From: Thermoflexales bacterium
Lineage (GTDB): Bacteria > Chloroflexota > Anaerolineae > Fen-1058
Reading direction: 5' to 3'
Length of the DNA stretch: 5,871 bases
NCBI GenBank assembly: GCA_030834835.1
Contig: JAUQXD010000501.1
Location: 1 to 5,871, forward strand
The notes below the pieces were generated by a model that did no database searches, was not told the DNA's origin, and was given only the letters and a program-made list of their open reading frames with translations. Positions 1-5,529 of the stretch are shown here, piece after piece. Each line of letters opens with the position of its first letter. The stretch's first letter is position 1. A program made the translations under genes and the position numbers.

Positions 1-700
1 GCGCGGCATGGGCGTAATCTCCCACCGCCGGGCCTAGCACAACCGATCGGGCTTCTGGTAGCTCATCAAGATTGAAGTCAGGGAGCCACGTTGCCTGTAT
101 GTTCATCGGCAGGAGCAAATAGTAAGGGCCGGGACGAGTCGGATGATCCACCGTTACCGCACCACGCTGAAGGGCAGTGGGGAGTGCCAGTGGAGTGTGC
201 AGACCGTAGGCGCGACCCATGGTGGCGGCTAGCTGCAAGAACAGGCCCTGTTCATGCCTGGGGACTTGCTGCATGTTGAAGCCTTCGTCCTCGGTAGTCT
301 CATCGCCGAAGAGATACCAGACACCGATGCCGTCCGAAGCGGGCGCGAGAGAGGCGGCCAGGGCTTGCAGCGCGCCCGGCCCGATCGACGTCACCACTGC
401 GGCTTTCTCACCCGTGACCCAACGCAGCGCGGACGCGGCGTGCGAGGCTTCGATCTCGCTCCGCACCCCATAAACTCTGACGTGCCCGGCCGCTTGATAG
501 ACGCGCAAGACTTCGCCCACTTCCGTCGAACCGTGACCGAAGACGGTGAAGTAGGTCTTCACTTCCTGCCGCAGCAGACCGAGCACCAGCGCTTCGGAGA
601 GAGTCACATCGAGCCGTAGAGGCAGGAGACTCTGCGCCAGAGCCGCCGCATGTTCCGCGCGTTGGTGCGTCAATTCTGAGTGAGATGATTTGTGGTCCAC
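1..700 (-). CDS. Thiamine-diphosphate-dependent enzyme, IolD/acetolactate-synthase-like (N-terminal 233 residues, runs off the window)
   Basis: Minus-strand reading from GTG at 700 is open to the window edge. Residues about 32-120 match the N-terminal pyrimidine-binding domain of ThDP enzymes: a VTLSEALVLGLL opening, FGHGSTEVGEVL near 54-65 (IolD-like), RSEIEASHAA at 80-89, and TSIGPGALQA at 104-113. By alignment to the acetolactate-synthase motif RHEQGA-HAA, E82 is the likely cofactor-activating glutamate. Family knowledge says the ThDP/Mg-binding GDG motif lies further on, beyond this window. GTG is chosen because it has a GAGG Shine-Dalgarno five bases upstream and because the only upstream in-frame ATG (722) hits TGA after three codons. 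The gene lies 50 bp downstream of the IclR gene on the same strand without a visible terminator, so the two are probably cotranscribed. Reaction and substrate cannot be fixed. The IolD resemblance suggests a C-C cleaving hydrolase or lyase, and a decarboxylase or synthase is equally open. Confidence 0.8.
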   Translation of the reverse strand, partial: MDHKSSHSELTHQRAEHAAALAQSLLPLRLDVTLSEALVLGLLRQEVKTYFTVFGHGSTEVGEVLRVYQAAGHVRVYGVRSEIEASHAASALRWVTGEKAAVVTSIGPGALQALAASLAPASDGIGVWYLFGDETTEDEGFNMQQVPRHEQGLFLQLAATMGRAYGLHTPLALPTALQRGAVTVDHPTRPGPYYLLLPMNIQATWLPDFNLDELPEARSVVLGPAVGDYAHAA

Positions 701-705
701 AGTCG

Positions 706-709
706 CCTC
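706..709 (-). promoter_or_regulatory. Shine-Dalgarno of the ThDP enzyme gene
   Basis: GAGG on the minus strand ends five bases before the GTG at 700. It decides in favour of this non-ATG start. Confidence 0.6.
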
Positions 710-750
710 GTCGCTTCAACAAAACATCTGCGGATAAATTGCGGTGAATG

Positions 751-1491
751 TTAGCGAGTGAACGTCATACGCTCGGAAAGCGCTTTTCCGATTTCGACCA
801 CGATCACGGCTAACTGTGGCAGCCGTTCAGGTGTGATGCGCGTCGAGGGGCCTGAAATCCCGATCGCCCCGATCGCTTTTCCGCGGAAGTCAAACACCGG
901 CACGGCAATACAGCGCACGCCGGGATCGAATTCTTCGTCGTCCACCGCGTAGCCGATGCGGCGGATTTCTTCCAGATGTTCTTGCAAGGCTCGTTTGCTT
1001 TTGATCGTGCGCGGTGTAAAGCGTTCGAGCGTGGACGGTATTTCAACATCGCCAAAAGCGAGCAGCGCTTTGCCGAGGGCGGTGCAATGCAGCGGATTCA
1101 TCGTCCCGACTTCGGCATTGACACGCAGCGTAGCAGGCGACGCGACCTGATCGATGTAGAGGGCTTTGCCCTGTGCGGGGACGGCCAGATGCGCGCATTC
1201 GCCGGTGCGTTCCATCAACTGCCGGAGATAGGGCTTCGCTGCTTCACGCAACGGCAGGCGGGCCAATACGCTGCGGCTGAGACCGACCACTTGCGGCCCG
1301 AGGTGATAACGGCGCGTGACCTCGTCCTTTTCGGCGTAACCGTACCGCGCCAGGGTGGACACCAGCCGCGAAGCGCTGCCCTTGTCCACCTTCAGAGTTT
1401 CAGCCAACTCGGTGATGCTGACACCATCTGAAGCCTGCCCGAGCAGGTCAAGGATTTTCAAGCCGCGCGCGAGGGATTGAATCTCAGTCAT
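751..1491 (-). CDS. IclR-family transcriptional regulator
   Basis: Complete 246-residue protein, the usual IclR length. Residues about 5-66 form the winged helix-turn-helix. SITELAETLKVDKGSASRLV (25-44) is the helix-turn-helix, and YGYAEKD with RRYHLGP forms the wing. Residues about 80-240 form the effector-binding domain, with the typical patches LHCTALGKALLAF (134-146), GYAVDDEEFDPGVRCIAVPVFD (180-201) and AIGAIGISGP (206-215). IclR proteins bind DNA as dimers or tetramers and usually control an adjacent catabolic operon in response to a small carbon compound. The next gene downstream on the same strand is a ThDP-dependent enzyme, the natural candidate target, and the regulator probably also controls itself. 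No Shine-Dalgarno is visible before the ATG. The effector is unknown. Confidence 0.95.
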   Translation of the reverse strand: MTEIQSLARGLKILDLLGQASDGVSITELAETLKVDKGSASRLVSTLARYGYAEKDEVTRRYHLGPQVVGLSRSVLARLPLREAAKPYLRQLMERTGECAHLAVPAQGKALYIDQVASPATLRVNAEVGTMNPLHCTALGKALLAFGDVEIPSTLERFTPRTIKSKRALQEHLEEIRRIGYAVDDEEFDPGVRCIAVPVFDFRGKAIGAIGISGPSTRITPERLPQLAVIVVEIGKALSERMTFTR

Positions 1492-1497
1492 CGTTGA

Positions 1498-1525
1498 GCA
1501 TTATACAATATGATTGCATTATACA
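1498..1525. repeat. Two direct copies of GCATTATACA, 18 bp apart, at the IclR promoter
   Basis: GCATTATACA occurs at 1498-1507 and 1516-1525. Each copy contains one of the two TATAAT boxes. The repeats could be a duplicated promoter core or the binding site of a regulator, for instance IclR itself. Many IclR operators are palindromic rather than direct repeats, so the operator reading is tentative. Confidence 0.5.
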
Positions 1526-1528
1526 CAA
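1500..1528 (-). promoter_or_regulatory. Candidate promoter of the IclR gene, possibly giving a near-leaderless transcript
   Basis: On the minus strand a perfect TATAAT lies at 1505-1500. Seventeen bases upstream is TTGTGT (1528-1523), a weak -35 sharing TTG with the consensus. The -10 box ends only eight bases before the ATG at 1491, so transcription would start at or just before the start codon. A second perfect TATAAT at 1523-1518 would give a leader of about 20 bases, but it lacks a good -35. Either box could be the real one. Confidence 0.45.
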
Positions 1529-1738
1529 CAAACAAAACTTCGGCGAACGCGGCTTTAACGACGTCAAGGGACTGTGTTAAGGCTCTGCTTCAGCGAACAG
1601 CCCGGCAGACGCGGGGCGATGGTTGAGGGTGACAGCAATCAGGTGTTTACCACGGGGCAAAGTGCGTATGAGCAAACTTCTCTATAGAGACCACGGCACA
1701 TCTGGTGTGTCGCGGAAATTTGATGGCTTTGCCCTCTG
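1529..1738. other. Non-coding spacer between the IclR promoter and the IS3-family element
   Basis: No convincing gene is seen on either strand. Short open frames occur but none resembles a known protein. No remnant of the methyltransferase cut at the other end of the IS could be recognised here. A 12-bp palindrome TCTCTATAGAGA lies at 1679-1690 with no assignable role. Confidence 0.4.
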
Positions 1739-1770
1739 TGTCACAATCCGTGAGACAATCATCCTGGATC
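1739..1770 (+). repeat. Imperfect left terminal inverted repeat of the IS3-family element
   Basis: Shares TGTCA (1739-1743), GTGAGACAA (1750-1758) and CTGGATC (1764-1770) with the reverse complement of the right end, with small length differences between the blocks. Confidence 0.6.
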
Positions 1771-1813
1771 AATTAGTGTAGGGCGGAGAAAGAAACTAAC
1801 CAGCATGTCTCAC
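1750..1813 (+). promoter_or_regulatory. Inverted repeat that could hide the orfA start codon in read-through transcripts
   Basis: GTGAGACA (1750-1757) is perfectly complementary to TGTCTCAC (1806-1813), which begins inside the ATG of orfA at 1805. An RNA entering from outside could pair these and mask the start. An RNA started inside the element downstream of 1757 could not. IS10 and IS50 use this kind of protection, and here it is an inference from the sequence alone. Confidence 0.35.
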
Positions 1814-1946
1814 ACCCAAATGGATAAGCATCAAGGCAATGGTCAAGCTGACCTGAATAGACCCGACCCGGAAGTCGTGGTGAAAGCGCACCGGCGGCGG
1901 TTCAGCGCTGAGTATAAGCACCGCATCTTGCAGGAAGCCGACGCGT

Positions 1947-1950
1947 GTAC
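1947..1950. repeat. Left copy of the GTAC target duplication of the IS701-like element
   Basis: GTAC directly precedes the left inverted repeat and recurs at 3507-3510 directly after the right one. Collapsing the two copies restores the orfA frame. Confidence 0.9.
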
Positions 1951-1969
1951 CTTGACAATGTTAGATTAG
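1951..1969 (+). repeat. Left terminal inverted repeat of the IS701-like element
   Basis: CTTGACAATGTTAGATTAG is the exact reverse complement of 3488-3506. It contains an inward-facing TTGACA, but no -10 box follows at the right distance. Confidence 0.95.
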
Positions 1970-2084
1970 AAGCGGGCTGCAATTCGCCGGATGGGCAGAT
2001 TTGTGTTAATAGTGAACGAATGACCATAGCGTTCCTGCCACTGACCTGTTCGATCCTGACCGTTGGGGTCTGCCCGATGAAGCC

Positions 2085-3491
2085 GTGGAGCAGCTGGGCG
2101 ATGACCTGTCTCGATTCTGGGAGTGCTATCGCCCGTGCTTTCGGACCCGTACTCGCGATACCAGTGAGCAAGCGTATGTGTTCATGCGCGGACAGTTGAC
2201 GATGGACGACCACCGGAACTATGCCAACATCGACCGGCGGCTGACGGGCGGCGATGGCCAAGGCTTGCAACAGTTCATGACCGATTCGCCTTGGCCGGGC
2301 GCGCGAGTGTGTGACCAAATTCAAGCGGATATTCGTGCCGAGCCGACGTTGCAGCACGGGGGCCTGCTGATCTTGGACGAATGTGCCGACGAAAAAGCCG
2401 GGACGCAGAGCGCAGGCGCGGGCCGTCAGCATAATGGCCGCTTGGGGAAAGTGGATCTGTGTCAGGTGGCGACCTGCTTGGTGTATGCCCACCCGCCGCA
2501 CGCCGTCTGGGCCATCGTGGACAGTGAACTGTTCATTCCCGAAGCGTGGTTCGACAAAGCGCACGCCCGCTTGCGTCAAGAAGTCGACGTGCCGGCGGAC
2601 CGCGTGTTTGCGACGAAGCCGGCCCTGGGCTTGAAAATGATTCAACGCGCCCAAGCACACGGGTTGCCGTTTGAGCGCGTCGCCTGTGACGACCTGTATG
2701 GTCGCAATCGGGCCTTTCGTGCGACCTTGGATCAGAGCGGTCTTCGCTACGCGGCGGAAGTTCCGGCCAATACCCAGGTCTACCTGAAGCGGCCCGTGGT
2801 CGGTGTGCCACGCCAGCGGCGCGGGCCGGGCCGCAAGTGTTCGCAGGTCAAAGTGCGGAGTCGCCATCGGCCGCACACCGTCGGGGCGCTGACCCGCCGC
2901 CAAGCGACGGTCTGGCATCGCACGCGCGTCCACACGACGGAACGCAGCTGGTTGGAAGCCGATTTTGCGCTGGCCCGGGTCTGGACGCTGACGCGGACCA
3001 ACCAGGTGCGGGAAGAAGCGCTGATACTCCGGCGTGACTTGGATGGCCGCTTGACGTTTGTCTTGTTGAACGACCCGGCGGATACCCCCCGCGAGGTCCT
3101 GATGCAAGCCAGTTGTCAACGCTATTTTACCGAACGCGCCTTTCAAGATGCCAAATCGGAACTCGGCTGGGATGATTTTCAAGCCCGCAAGTATCGCGCC
3201 TGGGAACACGAGATCGCCCTGACCGCCGCGACGTTGTGGTTCATTGCTGGCATCAAACTGAAGTGGACTCAGACCCATGCCCGCGATCCCGAATTGATGC
3301 GGCAACTGGCGGTCGAGGTGCTGCCGACGCTCTCGGCGGCCAACGTCCGCGAGTTGATGCAAGCCGTGTTGCCCGTCCCACAGTTGACGCGGCAACAGGC
3401 CCGACAACTCGTCGCGTCGCATCTGGTAAAACGCGTGCGCTCGACCGCGAGCCGATTGCGAACTCAGTATGACCATCAAGATTCATCCTAA
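2085..3491 (+). CDS. IS701-family DDE transposase
   Basis: Catalyses cut-and-paste movement of the surrounding element. The frame from GTG 2085 gives 468 residues. Family features in order are LQQFMTDSPW (61-70), the first aspartate block GLLILDECADEK (93-104, likely D98), RQHNGRLGKVDLCQVA (114-129), FIPEAWF (150-156), the second aspartate block FERVACDDLYG (196-206, D202 or D203), and RYFTERAFQDAKSELGW (346-362). The last matches the R-x3-E-x6-K part of the YREK signature with R346, E350 and K357, while its tyrosine position is serine. The stop lies inside the right inverted repeat. The start is uncertain: plausible coding sequence continues 23 codons upstream to a TGA at 2013-2015 but contains no ATG, GTG or TTG. 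The gene otherwise looks intact. Confidence 0.9.
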   Translation: MEQLGDDLSRFWECYRPCFRTRTRDTSEQAYVFMRGQLTMDDHRNYANIDRRLTGGDGQGLQQFMTDSPWPGARVCDQIQADIRAEPTLQHGGLLILDECADEKAGTQSAGAGRQHNGRLGKVDLCQVATCLVYAHPPHAVWAIVDSELFIPEAWFDKAHARLRQEVDVPADRVFATKPALGLKMIQRAQAHGLPFERVACDDLYGRNRAFRATLDQSGLRYAAEVPANTQVYLKRPVVGVPRQRRGPGRKCSQVKVRSRHRPHTVGALTRRQATVWHRTRVHTTERSWLEADFALARVWTLTRTNQVREEALILRRDLDGRLTFVLLNDPADTPREVLMQASCQRYFTERAFQDAKSELGWDDFQARKYRAWEHEIALTAATLWFIAGIKLKWTQTHARDPELMRQLAVEVLPTLSAANVRELMQAVLPVPQLTRQQARQLVASHLVKRVRSTASRLRTQYDHQDSS

Positions 3492-3506
3492 TCTAACATT
3501 GTCAAG
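3488..3506 (-). repeat. Right terminal inverted repeat of the IS701-like element
   Basis: Exact reverse complement of 1951-1969. The transposase TAA at 3489-3491 lies within it. Confidence 0.95.
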
Positions 3507-3510
3507 GTAC
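3507..3510. repeat. Right copy of the GTAC target duplication of the IS701-like element
   Basis: GTAC directly follows the right inverted repeat and matches 1947-1950. Confidence 0.9.
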
Positions 3511-3704
3511 GCACTCTGGCGAAATTGGCGCGTTGTTACGCCGGGAAGGCTTGTATTCGTCGCACTTGAATACGTGGCGACACCAGCGCGCTCGCGGCGA
3601 ACTGCAGGGCTTGACTCCCGCGAAGCGAGGGCGTAAGGTTGATCCGCAAGCCATCGAAAATGCGCGGCTGGTGCGCGAGACCGAGCGTCTGACGCACCGG
3701 CCCA

Positions 3705-3725
3705 CCCCGGCCCAACGGGCCGGGG
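3705..3725 (+). repeat. GC-rich perfect hairpin inside orfA
   Basis: CCCCGGCCC (3705-3713) pairs fully with GGGCCGGGG (3717-3725) around an AAC loop. It lies in a 41-base block (3701-3741) where orfA similarity is lost and the frame changes. Leaving that block out would give ERLTHRLARAELIIDVQKK, the spacing expected for IS3 OrfA coiled coils. A near-tandem 10-bp repeat of CCGGCCCA (3697-3704 and 3707-3714) overlaps it. Confidence 0.7.
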
Positions 3726-3773
3726 ACATGGGCAAGCGCAATTGGCGCGGGCCGAGTTGATCATCGATGTCCA

Positions 3774-3780
3774 AAAAAAG
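3774..3780 (+). other. A_AAA_AAG slippery heptamer or single-base deletion in orfA
   Basis: In the frame reading LARAELIIDVQKK, codons CAA-AAA-AAG place the classical -1 slip motif A AAA AAG exactly in register. A -1 slip leads to VSELLG and the conserved OrfA ending at TAA 3828-3830. IS3 elements often use this motif, but normally to fuse OrfA to OrfB. Here the -1 frame only completes OrfA, so a lost A in the run explains it equally well. Confidence 0.45.
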
Positions 3781-3829
3781 TCTCAGAACTGCTCGGCCTG
3801 CCCGAGATCCCGCTCGCCGCGATCAAATA

Positions 3830-4945
3830 ATGGCGACCACCGAACAACTCGCATCGACCCTGGGCTTGGCAACGGCCTGCGCTATCTTGCAGGTGCCGCG
3901 CAGCAGCGTCTATCGAGCCCGCCAGCCGAAACTCACGCCGCGCGTGATGCCTGAGCCCGTTCGCGCGTTAAGTCTGGCCGAGCGCGACGCGGTTCATCAC
4001 ACGCTCAACACGGAACGCTTTGCGGACCAAGCGCCCCGCGAAGTCTACGCCACGTTGCTCGATGAAGGCACCTATCTCTGCTCGCCCAGTACAATGTATC
4101 GGGTCTTAGCTGAGCACACCGAGTTGCGGGAACGCCGCGATCAACTGCGCCATCCGGCCTATGCCAAGCCCGAATTGCTGGCCACTCGCCCGAATCAAGT
4201 CTGGAGCTGGGACATTACCAAATTGCTCGGCCCCACGAAGTGGACGTACTACTATCTCTACGTCATGCTGGACATCTTCAGCCGCTCCGTCGTTGGCTGG
4301 TTGATCGCCGACCGCGAGTCGGGCGTTTTGGCCGAACAGCTCATCGCCGAAACGTGTGCGAAGCAACACATCGAACGAGATCAACTCACGATTCATGCCG
4401 ACAACGGCGGCCCGATGATCGCCAAATCAGTCGCGTTGTTGATGACGGATCTGGGCGTGCTGCCGAGCCATTCGCGCCCGCATGTCTCGAACGATAATCC
4501 GTTTTCCGAAGCGCAGTTCAAAACCCTGAAGTATCAGCCGGATTATCCGGAGCGCTTTGGCAGCTTGCGCGAGGCGCGCACCTGGGCGCAGTCCTTCTTC
4601 CGCTGGTACAACGATGAGCACCATCACAGTGGCATTGGATTCATGACGCCCGCGGCAGTTCACTCGGGCACCGCTGCACGCCTCTACGCTGATCGCCAGC
4701 ATACGTTGTCTGCCGCCTATGCGGCTCATCCGGAACGCTTTGTGAAAGGTCGCCCGGTCCCGCCGCCGCTGCCCAGGGCCGTCTGGATCAATCCGCCGAA
4801 ACCCACGACTGACCCCGCCGCCGTCGTCGGGGCTGTGGACCCTGTGGGCAACTCGCAGCGCAGCGAAGAGGTGTCCACAAGTCCACAGCCTGCCGTCCAG
4901 AAAGGAGCCCAAATCGCCTACCCAGACAGTTCCATTCGACTCTAA
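3830..4945 (+). CDS. IS3-family transposase OrfB (rve/DDE integrase core)
   Basis: Catalytic subunit that cuts and joins DNA at the IS ends. The frame from ATG 3830 gives 371 residues. An HTH_21-like N-terminal segment is followed by the retroviral-integrase fold, with D128 in WSWDITKL, D191 in IHADNGGP and E227 in NPFSEAQFKTLKY. Exactly 35 residues separate D191 and E227, the IS3 signature. YNDEHHHSGIGFMTP (260-274) is also typical. The tail beyond about 290, with AAYAAHPERFVKGRP and AVWINPP, is proline-rich and of a kind seen in one IS3 branch. The start is chosen because ATG overlaps the orfA TAA as TAATG, implying translational coupling. An in-frame ATG at 3767 would only add residues encoded opposite conserved orfA codons. 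The gene is intact, but OrfA is broken, so the element probably cannot move by itself. Confidence 0.93.
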   Translation: MATTEQLASTLGLATACAILQVPRSSVYRARQPKLTPRVMPEPVRALSLAERDAVHHTLNTERFADQAPREVYATLLDEGTYLCSPSTMYRVLAEHTELRERRDQLRHPAYAKPELLATRPNQVWSWDITKLLGPTKWTYYYLYVMLDIFSRSVVGWLIADRESGVLAEQLIAETCAKQHIERDQLTIHADNGGPMIAKSVALLMTDLGVLPSHSRPHVSNDNPFSEAQFKTLKYQPDYPERFGSLREARTWAQSFFRWYNDEHHHSGIGFMTPAAVHSGTAARLYADRQHTLSAAYAAHPERFVKGRPVPPPLPRAVWINPPKPTTDPAAVVGAVDPVGNSQRSEEVSTSPQPAVQKGAQIAYPDSSIRL

Positions 4946-4951
4946 ATTCTC

Positions 4952-4977
4952 GACCCAGTTGTCTCACACGCTTGACA
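4952..4977 (-). repeat. Imperfect right terminal inverted repeat of the IS3-family element
   Basis: Reading inward on the minus strand it carries TGTCA (4977-4973), GTGAGACAA (4967-4959) and CTGGGTC (4958-4952), matching the left end at 1739-1770. Confidence 0.6.
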
Positions 4978-5488
4978 CGTTCCGGAAGCGGCCATCAGCA
5001 TCAGTGTTGGTGTTAAATCTCTTTCTTGCTGCATCAACCTGTCCGGTGTATTCCAAATAGGTCTGCAAAGACTCAGTGTAGTTGTCGGGGTAGATGAAGT
5101 CGTTGCCCGTGTTGTAAGGTGGGTCAATGTAGATCATCTTGACCTTGCCCAGATACGCTTTTTGCAACAACTTCAGCACTTCCAGATTGTCGCCCTCGAT
5201 GATGAGGTTCTCCGTCGTATCGAAGTTGACGCTCTCGGCGGGTGCGGGGCGCAGCGTGCCCAGACTCGGCGCTTGAAGCGTCTTGAAGCACTCGGCCTTG
5301 CCGGGCCAGTTCATGCCGTAGCGCTCCTTGCTCACATCCACAGCCTCGCCCAGCGCCAACTTCAGCCGCTCGAAGTCCAGCTGGCCGCCCTCGGTGCGGA
5401 CTTCGGGGAACAGGCGCAACAATTCCTGCCGCCGGTCTTCGGCAATGTCGGGTGAGCGCAGGTCGAGGGGTTCGGGTTGGTCGGTCAT
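4964..5488 (-). pseudogene. Type III-like (beta-class) DNA methyltransferase Mod, 3' end removed by the IS3 element
   Basis: The intact protein would methylate DNA at a specific site, usually adenine N6, as the Mod subunit of a type III restriction-modification system. The 174-residue remnant starts at an ATG with AAGGA seven bases upstream. It has the Mod-type opening ELLRLFPEV and the motif ENLIIEGDNLEVLKLLQKAY (93-112). Motif IV is IDPPYNTGNDFIYPDNY (121-137), with catalytic DPPY at 122-125. Similarity continues to NTDADGRFRN (161-170) and ends abruptly. The last residues VSSV and the TGA come from the IS3 end. The target-recognition domain, the S-adenosylmethionine-binding FxGxG motif and any downstream Res gene are absent, so the remnant cannot be active. 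Family members are commonly 500-700 residues. A stand-alone beta-class methyltransferase is the alternative. Confidence 0.88.
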
Positions 5489-5495
5489 GGGTGGG

Positions 5496-5500
5496 TCCTT
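5496..5500 (-). promoter_or_regulatory. Shine-Dalgarno of the truncated methyltransferase gene
   Basis: AAGGA on the minus strand, seven bases before the ATG at 5488, supports that start. Confidence 0.65.
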
Positions 5501-5529
5501 GTTTCAGGTTGAATGTTCGGCGGCTGATC

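Larger units (their letters stand above)
1951..3506 (+). mobile_element. IS701-like insertion sequence nested in IS3 orfA
   Basis: A 1556-bp element with perfect 19-bp terminal inverted repeats, a single plus-strand transposase gene and a 4-bp target duplication. Size and duplication length fit the IS701 family. It lies in the same orientation as its host orfA. The fully matching repeats and target duplicates suggest a fairly recent insertion. Confidence 0.93.
1805..3830 (+). pseudogene. IS3-family orfA (helix-turn-helix transposase subunit), disrupted
   Basis: OrfA of IS3 elements is the DNA-binding subunit that recognises the IS ends. The 5' part (1805-1950) encodes an N-terminal segment with RRRFSAEYKHRILQEADAC, a typical HTH_Tnp_1 opening. 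After removal of the nested IS and one GTAC it continues in the same frame from 3511 with THSGEIGALLRREGLYSSHL, then NTWRHQRARGELQGLTP, KRGRKVDPQAIENARLVRET and ERLTHR. Similarity then moves to a second frame for LARAELIIDVQKK (3742-3780) and to a third for VSELLGLPEIPLAAIK and the TAA at 3828-3830. Three lesions or recoding points are therefore present: the IS701-like insertion, a GC-rich block at 3701-3741, and the A7 tract at 3773-3779. As it stands the left piece reads into the nested IS and stops at 1967-1969. No clear Shine-Dalgarno is close to the ATG; GGAG at 1785-1788 is 16 bases away. Confidence 0.85.
1739..4977 (+). mobile_element. IS3-family insertion sequence (orfA-orfB), interrupted by a nested IS701-like element
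   Basis: The element carries an HTH-type orfA and a D-D-35-E orfB in the IS3 arrangement, with orfA stop and orfB start overlapping as TAATG. Ends were placed by comparing the left end with the reverse complement of the right end. Both begin TGTCA and then share GTGAGACAA, CTGGRTC and AATT with small gaps. The TG...CA termini are usual for the family. Without the nested IS and one target duplicate it would be 1679 bp, slightly long for IS3. No target duplication is visible at these ends. A shorter choice of ends at TGAGACAA (1751 and 4966) gives none either. The break in methyltransferase similarity at about 4978 favours the longer boundary. Confidence 0.75.

Noticed and set aside
254..722. 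Open frames on both strands over the ThDP enzyme gene (254-619 plus, 408-722 minus)
   Set aside because: They overlap the frame that encodes clear ThDP-domain motifs and themselves resemble nothing.
1679..1690. 12-bp palindrome TCTCTATAGAGA in the intergenic spacer
   Set aside because: Too short and isolated to call an operator or terminator. No gene start or T-tract is placed to give it meaning.
1952..1957. Perfect TTGACA (-35-like) inside the IS701-like inverted repeats, facing inward
   Set aside because: No acceptable -10 hexamer lies 16-18 bases downstream on the left side, so a promoter call is not supported.
1902..3479. A 525-codon open frame on the minus strand, longer than the transposase on the plus strand
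   Set aside because: It is antisense to the IS701-like transposase, has no recognisable domain, and extends past the IS boundary into orfA. It is a high-GC shadow frame.
3705..3725. GC hairpin read as an intrinsic terminator
   Set aside because: No T-tract follows on the plus strand (GGGGACATGGG) or on the minus strand, and it lies inside a coding region.
1751..4966. Shorter IS3 element bounded only by TGAGACAA repeats
   Set aside because: The shared TGTCA blocks further out, the TG...CA termini and the break in Mod similarity near 4978 fit the longer boundary better. Neither choice gives a target duplication, so this stays an alternative.
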